Shown piece by piece: positions 1 to 11,905 of a stretch of 64,000 nt of DNA. How positions within the stretch are numbered: position 1 is the stretch's first letter; each line of letters begins with the position of its first letter. The translations under genes were made by a program, and so were the position numbers. The notes beneath the pieces were generated by a model. The model ran no database searches and was not told where the DNA came from. It saw nothing but the letters and a program-made list of their open reading frames with translations. The stretch covers positions 21,879,294 through 21,943,293 of the forward strand of contig NC_063155.1 of NCBI RefSeq assembly GCF_020921035.1, given 5' to 3'. The DNA comes from Rhodamnia argentea (lineage: Eukaryota; Streptophyta; Magnoliopsida; Myrtales; Myrtaceae).

Positions 1-700
1 TCAAGCAAGGAAAATCCCCGATGTAACTCAAGTAATCGGCTTTTCAAAAGCAACGACACTAAATTTCCCGGTAAGCCAAATATTCTGCTCATGCAAGTGT
101 CCAAATTCAGACGGTTTTGTGATTCGATTAGAACTTTAACCGGCATACCGGCCAAAAGACGAGAATTTTGAACCAGAATGAATGTAGGGATGGATGAAGC
201 TTGTCCACGCCCGTCGAGAAGAAGCCGAGGCATTCGCGGCTTTTGCTTGTGGATTCTGCGATAAGAAACAGGGCCAGAGTTTTCGCCAGATGACAGAATC
301 CATTGTTGTTCCAACAGAGAAAACAGACAAGACACAACATCAGAGAAACATGACTAGTTTCACATGGAGGGTAAATGTAAAGTCGAGAGCAGACGGAGCA
401 TTAAGTTGAACATTTTCTTTTTTTTTTTTTTTTTTTTTTATTTTCTTACTGTTTGCCATAAATTAATAAGGACCCCCACTTAAGTCCGAGAAACACGTTG
501 GGAGGGTTTTGAATCTTCAACCAACTACCTTAAGGTCAAAGGCTCAAGCCAACGCTGTCTGGGTAGAGTTAAACATTTTCTTTATGTTTTGCCATTAAAT
601 TAAAGAAAGCAACTTTTCGAAAAATTTTTATATGAATTAATTAGTTTCTTCCTGATAAATAGAAATTGCTGTAGAAATTATTTGTTGTTTTTTTTGGGTT
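1..700. other. unassigned flank upstream of NAF1
   Basis: No coding exon with recognisable homology was found on either strand. The stretch holds a T-homopolymer near 419-439 and AT-rich sequence. Short open frames around 128-409 have no domain-like content. It may include the end of a neighbouring gene's UTR outside the window, but nothing shows this. Confidence 0.5.
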
Positions 701-795
701 TTGCGTACCAACTTTTGGAGGTCGATAAACACAAATAAAAGAAAAAAAAAAACCCAAAATAAACAAGAGCGGTCGGCTTTGCTTAAAACCCCCTC

Positions 796-971
796 CTCTC
801 TCTCTCTCTCTCTCACTAGGGTTTTAGCGTCAACCTGTTCGCGGGAGGAAGGGAAAGAAGGCCCATCTCGCGCTCCCAAACTACAAATACTTGCCCATTC
901 TTCTTCATCTTCTTCTTCTTCTTCCTCATCATGATATTCCGCTCCAGTTCCATCCTCCTGCAAAACCCTAG
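796..971 (+). promoter_or_regulatory. NAF1 leader/promoter with two telo-boxes, a site II motif and a CT tract
   Basis: A CT microsatellite (796-814) is followed by CTAGGGTTT at 816-824, a telo-box in reverse orientation. GGCCCA at 860-865 is the reverse complement of the site II core TGGGCC. AAACCCTAG at 963-971 lies 18 bp before the NAF1 start codon. Telo-box plus site II is a known plant combination on ribosome-biogenesis and translation genes (TCP-class and telo-box-binding factors), which fits a snoRNP assembly factor. The transcription start is unknown, so some motifs may lie in the 5' UTR. An out-of-frame ATG at 931 would overlap the main start if transcribed. Confidence 0.55.
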
Positions 972-988
972 TCTCCCCTTCATCGGAA

Positions 989-3847
989 ATGGTTGGTTTT
1001 GTTACCGGAGCTGCCGTTGATGAAGAGCAAGACGGCTCCAATCAGACTTCCGACCCGAAAGGAATCGGCAATCCGCTCGCCCTCCTCGATCAGAAGATTA
1101 GCGACTTGTCTTTCGCCGACTCGTTCCTGGATTTCGAGTCCATTCAGAGCTGGTTCGAGGACATTCCGATGGAGCCGGCGGCCGCGCTGCCTGGGAACTT
1201 GGATGGTGTGAAAGTTGAGGAAGGGCCCTGCGGTCGTGAAGGTGCGGAGGAGGTGTTGAAACCTGGGTCTGAGCTAAAGTCCGGCGCTTGCGAGGCGGTG
1301 ACTGGAGTTTTCAGTTCTGCGGTGAAGGTTGAGGAGGAGGATTGGGAAAAGTTGGGGCCTTTAGGCGGTTCTATTGAGGAAAACTTGGGGAGGGTCAGTT
1401 TGGCCTGTGGTTCTGGGGTTCCGGTGGTTGCTGATGGTATCTCTGTAAAGACTGAAGTGGGAAGTGATGATGGCGGGTATGATAGTATTTTAGTGCCTGC
1501 TAGTGGTTTCGAGAGTGATGACACGGTAAATGCAGTGAAGGGGGAACAGATGTTTGGCGATGATCATGAAGGCTCTAGTTCAACTTCGTTGTTGTCCTCC
1601 ACTAGTAGTGACGGCGATGCTGACACCGATGACGGCGATGATGGCAGGGAGGAAGAGAGGGAGAGGGTGGACATAAAAGGAAATGTGGATGAAACGGGTG
1701 AAATGGAAGAAGGTGAAATACGGGAAGTTGATGGAGGAGATGAATCGGGTGAGGAGACGAACAATAAAGACAGTGATGAAGAAGGTCAGGTCATAGAGGA
1801 TATGTTTAGTTGGAGTGATGCTGAAGATGAAGATGATGGTGTTGCCGGCACTGGTGCTAAAGGCGAACCCATCAGGTCAAAAAATGAGGTCAAGGTAAAT
1901 CTCGATTCTTATAGCTAATATCGGTTTGTTTCTTGGTGCTGACTCTTTTCTTCTTGTATTTTCAACTTTGTGAATCGTGATGAATGCTAGATTTAGTCAA
2001 GTAAACTAGCGCAATGGTGGTATTAGAGACCATATTGACATTCCAATTGATGGAGAGGTACTCAATTTGTTCGGTGTTACTGTATTCATATGTGGATATT
2101 TGCAGTCTGTGAATTTGCTGTCATTGTCTGCATAATCTGGTGTCCATAGCTTTGGTTGTTTAGATCAAGTGGTAGGGACTGATCAGCGTAAATTCAAATC
2201 ATTACTGGATATGATGCGACTATAGCTATTTCTTGTGTTCTTCATTTACATTCACAAGTTCGTCAGGCAAACCTTTTTCCACCTGACCAGCTTATTTTCA
2301 GGCTTCTGTACAACGTTATTTCGGAAGTTTTGCGATTTGTCAGTGGTGATAATGCAAATTATGTCGCTACAAACGGTTTTTTGACATTTTCTATCTTTTG
2401 GAATTGCAGTTTCTCCCTCCAGTTCCTCCTGTAAATGCAACACTGCAGCCGCATCATCAGATGTCACCAGTTGGAGTTGTTCTATCGGTATAGGCCAATT
2501 CCATAAACTTTATTTACTCTTTGAAGCTATCTCATGATATGCATAATCAACTACTCTTAGGAGTCTATAATGTTGGTACAGTTAGAAGTAATCTACATTC
2601 AGGACCATTTTGCCGTTCTTTTTGATTTTTTTGGGCAAGATTGTTTAGTAATGGTACTCTATAATTTACAGATTTTAGGAGCCCAAGTTGTTGTTGAAGG
2701 GGTGGAGAAGCACAGTCCCCTTAATGAGGGTTCTATTCTTTGGATCACTGAGACCAGAACCCCATTGGGGCTGGTGGATGAAATTTTTGGACCCGTCAAA
2801 AACCCTTACTATATTGTAAGATACAATTCGGAAGCTGAAGTCCCTGCCAGCATCCACCAAGGCACTTCGATCTCTTCTATTCCAGAATTTGCCAGTTTGG
2901 TGCTTAATGAGAAAAATCTGTACAAGAAAGGATATGATGCCTCAGGTGAGAATGACGAAGAGCTGTCAGAGGAGGCAGAGTTTTCAGATGATGAGAAAGA
3001 GGCCGAGTACAGGAGAATGCAGAGAATGGCAAAGAGGGGCACCAACATGGATGACCAAAGAGCTGAAAACAGGAAAAACAACAAAAAGAAGGTTAGAAGT
3101 AGGGAATCGAACTGGAAAAATGGCAAACCTTCGCCACAGCAACTGCCAGCGAGAGTGGGTCAGCACGTATTAAATCAAACTCAGCATCAAATCTCACCTA
3201 CAGCTGCACCCCTGGATTATGGCAATTTCACAACATCCTCTGCCATTCAACCGGGTAATATGGGTGGAATTGGCACAAATTCACCATTTCCGCTCATGCA
3301 GCCGAACAGTGGCTCTATTCTACCGCTACATGACTCTTGGGTGAACAGCTTGCCTTTGCAACAACCAATGGGTGCCATTTCTTCTAATGGAATTCCGATT
3401 GGAATGCCATGGCCTCCACGTGGGAGTCAATTTCCATTTCAAATGCCTCTTCCGAACCAAATGCCATTTCAGCAGCAGTTTGACCTGAGCCAGACATTGC
3501 TTCCCAACATGGTCCTACCGATGGGGCAGTCGAATACATTAGGGCCTGGTTTGGTACCTTGGCCCAATCCCATGGGTCAAAACAACTGCAACCAAATGAC
3601 AGTTGGGGTTGGTGCATTTGGCCAAAGTAGTCATCCAATTTTCAATGCCAGAGGACAAGGATTTCAGTTCAATGGAACCCTAGTTGATCAGAGCAGTTAC
3701 ACACAGCCACGTGCTGCAGCTCCCTGTCCAACTGATGCTCTGGGACCATTCAAGCAGCGTGGTCCGTCCTTCGGCCGTGGGAAGAAACCGTATCGTGGAA
3801 GAGGCAGTCGATTTTCAGGTGGTAGAAGCCAGCAGCGTCCTCACTGA
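989..3847 (+). CDS. NAF1: H/ACA ribonucleoprotein assembly factor NAF1
   Basis: There are three coding exons: 989-1894, 2410-2487 and 2672-3847, all phase 0, giving about 719 aa. Exon 1 (residues 1-302) is acidic and low complexity. Exon 2 and the start of exon 3 carry the Gar1/Naf1-type beta-barrel. Recognisable pieces are LPPVPPVN and SPVGVVLS in exon 2, then HSPLNEGSILW, LGLVDEIFGPV and YYIVRYNSE. An acidic segment and a Lys/Arg stretch follow, then a Pro/Gln/Met-rich region, and a Gly/Arg-rich C-terminus (FGRGKKPYRGRGSRFSGGR). NAF1 is a nuclear shuttling chaperone that holds dyskerin/NAP57 during H/ACA snoRNP assembly and is later exchanged for GAR1. The long C-terminal tail separates it from GAR1. 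The 989 start is the first in-frame ATG after the leader. The 3' UTR probably runs to about 4.6 kb. Confidence 0.9.
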
Positions 3848-4032
3848 CAGTTGTGGCGGCTGTTCATAGTGTCTATGCGGTGGTTTAATTGCAGGCTGCA
3901 GCAATCATGCCTCGAGCCTTCTAGCAAGAAAGAAAGTATAATGTGATGGTGCAGGGAAAGTGGTAATTATAATTTATTGGTTCATTATGAGAAATTCCAC
4001 TCCCTTATGCAAGTCGACTGTCGTGAATTTTT

Positions 4033-4400
4033 GTTTTGTGGGCATCACATGTTCTCTTTGTATTTAGAGTTGCTATATGCAATTTTCCTGTTGGCTCTCC
4101 GCTGTATTGATGCAAGACATAGTTTTAATGCATATGCTTCAAAGATGAGAGATCTTCATGATTATTTGCTGGAGAAAGTAGACTTAAAAAGGAATGTTTA
4201 ATGTGCCGAAGAAGAGCTAACTCACAGTTTGCGGTTCAATACGAGAGACTCTTCCTCGTCATCTTATCCGACATGGTCTCTAGCGATTTCTTCGTTTTGC
4301 GACACACCGCATGCTGTTCTCTTTGTATTTAAGAGTTTCTACTGGCGATGTACATGTCGGCTAACTGCTGTTAATGCAAGACATCGTTTATACGGTAGCC
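4033..4400 (+). repeat. diverged direct duplication in the NAF1 3' region
   Basis: Two segments of about 100 bp (about 4033-4125 and 4290-4387) share the ordered blocks TTCTCTTTGTATTTA, GAGTT and ATGCAAGACAT, with diverged sequence between them. They follow the NAF1 stop codon and lie in the probable 3' UTR. Neither copy encodes a plausible peptide. In both copies an AGAGTT block precedes an ACA trinucleotide by about 45 nt, faintly like an H/ACA RNA 3' hairpin. The H box is imperfect, so this remains a duplication of unknown role. Confidence 0.45.
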
Positions 4401-4689
4401 TTCCTCAAAACTTTCCTGGAAATTGTCAGGAATGGAGGGAAAAAAGTTGATGGAGCATGAGACACTGGAGTGTAATCTTTGCCATGAGAGGACATGGTCT
4501 GCGGTTTCTTCTTTTTCTGGTGTTGTGTCAAAAAGTGTATGTTGGGAAGGAAGACCTCATGGATTGATGTGCGGTCCCGCGATTCTGAGTGATTAAAACT
4601 GCTGTTTTATGATTTTTTTTTTTTTTGTTGTGGTTGCATTTCTCTGACTTTGATTAGTATGATGCGATCATCAATTACCGACATCTCAA

Positions 4690-6321
4690 TTGGCAGCTAA
4701 CAGTAAAGCAAAATTACAGTCGAGGGGTCAATGGAAGCGCCATTTTTATACATAGAGAAGGCTCAAAACCGTCCTTGCACTCTTTAATGGGGGACACTGT
4801 TTGTTCTTCAAGTAATCTTTTAGTGATTTTTTCACCTATTGTTGTTGGATGTGGACCGTCAGGAATCTGAGCTGGGAACCGGAAATTCGACGTGGATACA
4901 AGTAGAAACGATTTATAGAAACTAAAACAAAGAAAAAGGGTGCATAAGTGCTGGGGCAAACAGAATATATATATTTCGCACTATTACGGATACGAAAATA
5001 ATGGGAAAAATTGAATTCCATTTTCAATTAAGAAATAAGATTGAATACGACTGAAAAAAAAAAAGCGATAAATAAAATAGAAAAAGATACTTAAAAATAA
5101 TAATAATCAAATCGCGCCATCTTCATAGTCTCATTTTCTCTTGAAATTGTAAAAATAATAATAATCAAATCGCACCATCTTCATAGTCTCATTTTCTCTT
5201 GAAATTGTCGGAATTATTCGTAACAAGATATTGGCTGCAATTGAAAAGGTCTTATAAATAAAATTTCCATTCATCCTCGATTTAAGCATAGAGAGAAATC
5301 CACTCTATAATTCTTTTCATTAACTCTCATGAGAAAATGATCCCACAAACAACGGAATTTTATAGTACAAAATAACATAAAAACACTCATAAAAAAAAAT
5401 ATAACCTTCTACTCAAATTCTCATATAACCTTCTACTCAAATTATATATGAACGAAAACCACAGCCCTGGGGCTGTGGACAACACTGGCAATGGCAGAGA
5501 GACGTTGGATTTAGCAGCCATAGCTGCAAGCTTCAGGTCGGGCGGCCATGAACATGAGGACAGAGAAGGAAGAGAGAGTTGCTGGTGGAAAGACCGCCCC
5601 CATAAGTGACCACCACTCACCTTGTTCACGGCCTTTGCAGCCCCAAATCTGAATAATCGAACCTTGGTGATCGATCATGGTTCTTGGCTTACATGAATTT
5701 GAAAAGCCTCATCAACCAAATCACGTGCACACGCTCAAATCAACTATTGACGCACGGACAATTCCAAGGACATCGGCAAAATATGACCGCAGTCACTTTT
5801 CAAAAAGCAAAGGAACGGACTAGGATGAGGGAAAAGGCCAAAAAAAAAAAAAAACACATTCTGAATTTCGAGAGAATGTAGAGACACTGAGTGGCGACAT
5901 TTTCCCTGAGAGATGTGCCATCAGATGCGCGGAGAGCAGTCATAATGTATGTCCTCTATATGGGTTCCTGGGAAAGTGTTCAAGTCCATACAATAATAAC
6001 TGCCTCTCTCATGCATAGTAACAAAGTAGGGGGCCGGAAAAAAAAAAACCAAAACCTTTCTGGTTTTCAAAACATTCGCAAAGCATAGCTTTCGCATTTC
6101 ACGGAGTTCCTAGAGCACCCATAATATTTATGCAGCAATTCTAATTGGCAGAGTGAACACGTTGGAATGGATATGATCACCTTCAGGAAAACAGAAGGGT
6201 CCGGGGAAAAGGCGCCAAAGAAATAGAGAGAAACATGAAATAGGTGTTACAAATTAATAAACAAACAACTTTCAAGGCATCTAACACTAAAGGAACTTGA
6301 CGCAAGATACTCCCTCCATTG
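4690..6321. other. intergenic region between NAF1 and the LIF2-like gene
   Basis: This is AT-rich DNA between the NAF1 3' end (+) and the LIF2-like 3' end (-), so the two genes converge. It contains a 58-bp tandem duplication (listed separately), a short 24-bp repeat near 5401-5441 and several A runs. On the minus strand near 5601-5680 there is an exon-like stretch ending in a good donor (AACAAG followed by GTGAGT), but no partner exon or family was recognised. Confidence 0.5.
5093..5208 (+). repeat. 58-bp tandem duplication
   Basis: Two adjacent copies (5093-5150 and 5151-5208) begin with an A/T-rich AATAATAATAATC block and end TCTCTTGAAATTGT. They differ at one clear position (CGCGCC versus CGCACC), so the duplication is recent. 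Confidence 0.85.
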
Positions 6322-9300
6322 CTAGTAAGGGCGGTACCTTCGCCCTTGGCCACTATCATTATTATGCTTTCCCCGGCTTGAACTGCCGCCACTCTTGCTG
6401 CCACTCCCGCCACCGGGCCTGTTGCTACTTCTTTGATGCGAAGGTGGAGTAAGAGGCTGTGCTCCAGGCTGCTGCCTGAATATGTCCATGTCCAAATCAA
6501 ACTCAGTACGCATACTAAAAAAGGTCAGAGCAATACAACCCAACAAAAATGCCTATTAAGAATAAGAATAACACGAGGCAATCGTTTAGTTGCAGCATGT
6601 AACTTATTATGAATGACGGAAATTATGCAGGCGCTCCTTAATTACGTAGAGAATCATGAAATGAACAAACAAATAACAAAAACACTTTGACCAAACATTT
6701 GCTGCATTCCGAAGACAAGTCATGGAGAATTATTACTTTCCTCATTTGGCCAAATGGAGAAAATAAGACTTAATCATTTGAAAGGCTCTCAATGTTAGTA
6801 ATACTTCTCCATCATCCTCTAAAATTTCAGTTAAGTATCCACACTTCATCTATAGTCTAAACTGTCTTCCACTCAAAAACTTAAGGGTACACTACGTCAA
6901 ATGTTTTCTCCTTTTTTCACGTGGAAGTTCATGTTCAGAAACCTCACAGCTTTAATTCAGCAACAAATTCACATCATCATAATTGCTGGACTAACCTTCA
7001 GCAAATAAGTTTCTTAAACTCCAACGATCAAATGAAAGCGATTACAGAACTGCATTATATCTCAAACTCATAATTGCTGGACAAATCTTCAGCAACTAAG
7101 TTTCTCAAACTCCAACGATCAAATCGCTTTAGCAAATAAGCTTCTCAAAACCCAATGATCAAATGAAAGATATTACACAGATGCATAATATCTCAGTCCC
7201 ACGTTCACTTAAGAATCTCCACAGCGGACAAAATGTTCAGGTTAAAGGGTCCTCCCCACAAGGTAAACATGTCAAACAATACTCAGAAGGGATTCACGCA
7301 GCTGACTGACACTACTGATGCATTAGAAACAACAGCCTTTAGTTTTTCTTTGATATAAACCCCACAATAAAATACAGAGAAGAGGTGAATAAAAGACAGG
7401 CATTAAAGTCCCTCCTCCTCAAAAAACAACCTGTAAGCAATTTATCAGCTTATCGGCTGCAATATATATCAGTCTCAAAAAATGAAAGGAGGAGCCACAG
7501 ACACAAACATCTAAAAGCCAGCACCTCCAATAAGTAGAAAAGTGTAGATGAGCTTACAAGACATATCCAACCCTTCCATCAGGCAAAAACATTGGCATCA
7601 TTGCCATGCCAGCAGGACTTGGTCCTCTTCCATATATCATGGGCTGTATTGCAACAAGTAGAATTTCAACATCAATGAGATTAAAACACATAGTCGTCGG
7701 AGGAGGCAAGAGGGTATTCTAAAACTGCATGAGCCTTTCATTCGCCGATTCCTATATTACCATACATCACTCAAGATCATGACATGCACGCCTGATGCCC
7801 ACAGAAACAAATTACAGCCTGTGGCTCATGATAAGTAAATTGAAGAGGATGGATGACCAGCAAGAAATATGCACGTATGATTACTCACAAGGAAAAAGGA
7901 AAATTTCTCTTTTTCGTACCTATACTTTCATGTTTTTTTTCTAATCAAGTCCATGTACATTCAATTTGTCTAATTAAGTCCTACTTTTACAAAGTTTTAA
8001 TCAAGTCCCTCCTACACCAAGGATGACCGAATCCCACTGATGTAATGGCAGATGACGTCATAGTACAATGTAAAAATTACTTTTCCAATGTGGAGTGGGC
8101 ATCCACATTGGTTGACTTTTATCCACATCAGACTCTGACAGCGTCTTAACTGGCCAAATTCGTCCACACATGTCCATGTGGGCATCCACTGTTTCACCGC
8201 ATCATTTGACAGCCACTTTAGCTGAATTTGATCAGCTTTAGCGTCAAAGGAACTTGGTCAAAAAACTTGTGGAAGTAAAAGGACTAGAGTGGACAAATTA
8301 AAAGTATAGGGACTTGGTTAGAAAAAGCTTAAAAGTTCAGGGACGAAAATAAAGTTCTTCCGATCAAAATTAGAAAACATGCAAGTTAGGATTTCAAAAC
8401 TCCAAAATAATATGGGAATCTATTCAGCTACTGCTGGTAGACTCTCTCGCACTTGAATTTTTGTGAGAGATTGCACAGGTGGGCTGTTTTGCAAGAGGTA
8501 CTTAGACATCACTCGACAGCAAGCAAAATTTAATTTGATTATACACAAAATAATAATCTGGAAAACTGCCAGGCATTCAATTTTGAGAACGATAAAGACA
8601 AATAAATGGAGAAAGCAGAAAACCATGAAACTGAGAAAAAACAATAAGAACAACAAAGAAGCGACTGGTAAAACAAACTGGCCATAGGCACCTCTCTAAC
8701 GAACAGCAGATGTAATAATTACTTCCAAGCAACAGCAATGTCACTATGAACGTACAAGTGTTAAAGCTGTGTACTACCATCCCATCATGACCAGCAGAAG
8801 ATAACGCAAGTGCTTTGTAATAACATAGTATGGAAAAAAAGCCAGTAATAACCATCTACTTCAAAGAGACTTAATTAAACAGCTCAACCAAACTAGAAGA
8901 TTTCTCACTTGTGCAAAGCCTGCTGCACCAAAGCCTGCTCCTAGAGCACCATAGGCACCCCCAGGTAGACCATATCCAACACGGAGCGGATAACTTGGAA
9001 GAAGGCCTGACTTCTGTGAAGATGACCCTGCAGCAGACTTCTGATCTACTTGTGGCTTTGCAAGAGAACACTCCAAAACTTGTCCTAGATTAAGTATGAA
9101 AGCAAATGCTAACTAGTCATTTAGCCAACAAAATCTCAAAGGGTATGCACAAGGAAGCAAAAGTTACCATCAAGTTCATATTTTTCTGTGTTCTTCAGCG
9201 CTTTCATGGCACTTGACCGCTCTGCAAAGTGCACAAAGCCAATCCTATTTTTCTCTTGTCCAGGTTTTGCTGGTGGCAGAACTATTTTGGTTATCTTTCC

Positions 9301-11905
9301 ATGGTGCTCAAATAGCTTCTTTAATTGATCTTGTGTCACATTCTTGGGAAGGTTCTTTACATATACTGCCTTCACCTGCAAGAAATGAACTTTAAAATTA
9401 AACTTCAAATCGAATATTCCGCCAGCAATACTAAACCAATAATGTCCAGCACGAATGGAACATGATGTACTTTTAATTGTCTCATTTCAGATGATAGCTC
9501 TTTGACCGTCAAGCACCAGAAGCAGGTAAATACTAGCTTAGTTGCAACCCCAATGCCAAAGAAATAATACCTCTAACGCTTTTTTTCTAAAGGGAGTGCC
9601 AATCCTTTACCATAGTGTGTCCAAATTATCTATTCTTAGACTTTAAAACAAAAGACCTCCAACTCATCCCCTAGTCATCCATCGATAGTTTCCAATAAGC
9701 AAACCCTCAGTACTAAGTAATTGATTCTTTGCTATGTTCTCTTTACCTTGTAGCCAATAAGACCGAAAAAGTTGCTCAGCGTGACCATGCATCTCATCAA
9801 GACTAATAATCAGGGGAATGATGAGATGCCATAAGGTCAGAAGTGCTATTGGCATCAACTGGAGCCAAAGTTTATCATTTCTCTCACTCTCCCTCTCCCA
9901 TTCTATGTACGAGGCACTCACCCTTCAAGAGCAAATCGACAATATGAATGACATATGGAGAAATAGGCAGATAGTGGGGATGCACAACTCGTAGACAAGT
10001 CAGCACTGTGATCCACATAAATAACAAAAGCAACTTAGGCTTCAATTATCAAATCTATCCACATGACGGTGGGCAATTGACTGTTCAGATCCGGTCTCAT
10101 TCATTGCTAAAACTCATTTTCATTTGGTCTTACTAGCTCCACCAATACATGCCTACTGAAGTAACAAAAACACGTGACTCACGAGTCACTAGGTAGTCCC
10201 AGAGCTCAAGAAGATCAAGGCAATATGATCAAATTTACCTGGACAGCTATGTATCCAACCCCCACCGAAAAAAACAAAAGAAAAGAAAGTCACCTCCCTC
10301 CCTCCCTCCCTCCCTCCCTATCTCTCTCTCTTTCTCATTTACTTGAGCAGCAGCTGACGATCTTTCTTTCCCAGCTGGTATAAAACAGTGATGCGTGTAG
10401 GACACTCTAAAAGTACTAAAAAATTAAAAAACAAGCATCAAATGTCTCGATCTCGACATAATCAGAAACTAGATGGATTAGATCGGTATCCCAGCAAACC
10501 TGAGAAGAAGCAGAAGAATCAGAATTTTTAGGATCTGCCCAGCTAACAGTAGGAGCATTTTTGTCCAGCTTAAACTTTGGATTCATCATCTTCAGTCTAG
10601 AATATTCAGCGCACGCATGGTTGTAATAATCAATAAAAGCAAAGCCACGATTATTGCTAGTATTCTTCAAATCCTGCCAAGGAGAAAAGCACATGAAATT
10701 AAAACTAGATTGTAAAGTTCCATATAGGACGAGGGGGATAAAATTCCACATGCAGCAAATGTGGTACAAGCAGAACTTGGGAGGCACTAAATTCTATGAC
10801 GTCATACTGAAAAACCAGATCTCACTAACCTTCACCAACTCTATACCAGTCACACCAGGTCCAATCTGGGTCACAACTTTCCTCAGATCATCATCTCCCC
10901 AGCTCCTAGGAACGTTACCGATAAATAATCGATGCTTTGCTTGCGACGTCGAACATTTTATTTTCTTACCCTGAGTAAAATATGAACAAAGTTGTATTTG
11001 AGTGGTCTTGAACGTTCTTGCAATGAGAACAAGGAAAAGGAATGAAAAGAAGAGTTTACCATACTATTTCATAACTATTCATTTCAATTTCCTTGTCAGG
11101 CAATTTGGTTTTCGGAATTATCCCTACTGTTTGCTTTTGACAAGATAGGGATTATATAACATGGCCATATTGTCTTAGTACCTTAAAATCAGACTCATTC
11201 AGCTCCTCAATGGCTTTGGATGCCAATTCCACATTTCTAAAAGTAACGAAAGCAAATCCCTTGTTTTCTGCAGAATCTTTGGCTTTCATAATCCGGACCT
11301 ACAGCCACAGACAAAGGTGTAAGTCTCCATCGTCCTCAAAGAGGAAGGAGAGAGGATATGTTGTAAATAGCCATGGCGTTCATGTCCTATTCAACAGAGG
11401 GAAAAAAAAAACCAGTGAGGTTTACCTCAATAACTTCTCCAATGGACTCGCAGAAAGATCTCAGATCCTCCTCTGAAGCATCATGAGGTATGCCGCCGAT
11501 GTACACTTCAGAACCATGAGGAGGAAGGGCAAGAAGTTCAGCATGTTTTTTCTTCTCTTCCTGATCCACAACCATTGTATCATTGCCCTCAAGTGTTTTA
11601 TGGACATCAGTCCCGTCGGCATTATCATCATTATCCTCCTCAACCTCCTCCTCCTCCTCCTCCTCCTCCTCCTCCTCCTCCTCCTCCTCTTCTTCTTCTT
11701 CCACTTCCACCTCCTCCTCTTCTGCCTCTTCTTCTATCTCTTCCACTTCCTCCTCTTCTTCTACTTCCTCATACTCAACCTCTTCATCCATTTCCTCCTC
11801 GGGATCATTCTCTTCTTCAAGGTCAACCCTCTCATCAGATTCAATGGGCTTTTCCGGCTCAATTGGCTTAGTAGCTGATGATGCATTTGCCTTTGCCCTT
11901 GGCAT
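6322..11905 (-). CDS. LIF2: hnRNP Q-like / LHP1-interacting factor 2-type RNA-binding protein
   Basis: Eight coding exons, in transcript order: 11905-11426, 11298-11182, 10970-10830, 10673-10500, 9375-9168, 9084-8909, 7643-7558, 6475-6322. They total 1536 nt, or 511 aa. Residues about 25-100 form a Glu-rich acidic tract. Three RRMs follow. RRM1 (about 133-208) has EVYIGGIP and KGFAFVTF. RRM2 (about 212-295) has HRLFIGNVP and RGFAFIDY. RRM3 (about 306-377) has AVYVKNLP and IGFVHF. The C-terminal tail is Gly/Ser/Pro-rich and ends GRRYRPY. This order is typical of plant hnRNP Q/R relatives. Arabidopsis LIF2 works with the Polycomb reader LHP1 in the nucleus. A 5' UTR intron of about 2.2 kb is inferred between the donor at 14081/14080 and an acceptor just upstream of the ATG (TTTTCTAG). 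Orthology to LIF2 versus a paralogue is from memory of the family. Confidence 0.88.
6978..7193 (-). repeat. about 91-bp tandem repeats in the last LIF2 intron
   Basis: Units starting at 6978 and 7069 share CATAATTGCTGGAC, CTTCAGCAA, AAGTTTCT and CTCCAACGATCAAAT. A third partial unit from about 7131 repeats AGCAAATAAGCTTCTC and CCAATGATCAAATGAAAG. The array lies entirely within the intron between coding exons 7 and 8. Confidence 0.75.
7898..8361. mobile_element. Mutator-like MITE with long terminal inverted repeats
   Basis: The ends are inverted copies over about 100 bp. The left arm has TTTTTCGTACCTATACTTTC and CTAATCAAGTCC. The reverse complement of the right arm has TTTTCGTCCCTGAACTTTT and CTAACCAAGTCCC. 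The inferred termini begin GGA. There is no coding capacity. It sits inside the LIF2 intron between coding exons 6 and 7. No convincing target-site duplication was found, so the exact ends are uncertain. Confidence 0.7.
11644..11701 (-). repeat. coding trinucleotide microsatellite (poly-Glu tract of LIF2)
   Basis: On the plus strand this is an almost pure CCT repeat followed by CTT repeats. On the coding (minus) strand it reads GAG/GAA and encodes an unbroken glutamate run within the acidic N-terminus of the LIF2-like protein. Such pure triplet runs vary in length by slippage without breaking the frame. Confidence 0.85.

Noticed and set aside
637-1041. Minus-strand frame over the NAF1 leader
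   Set aside because: It is antisense to the CT-rich leader and the start of NAF1; acidic and basic runs come from microsatellites.
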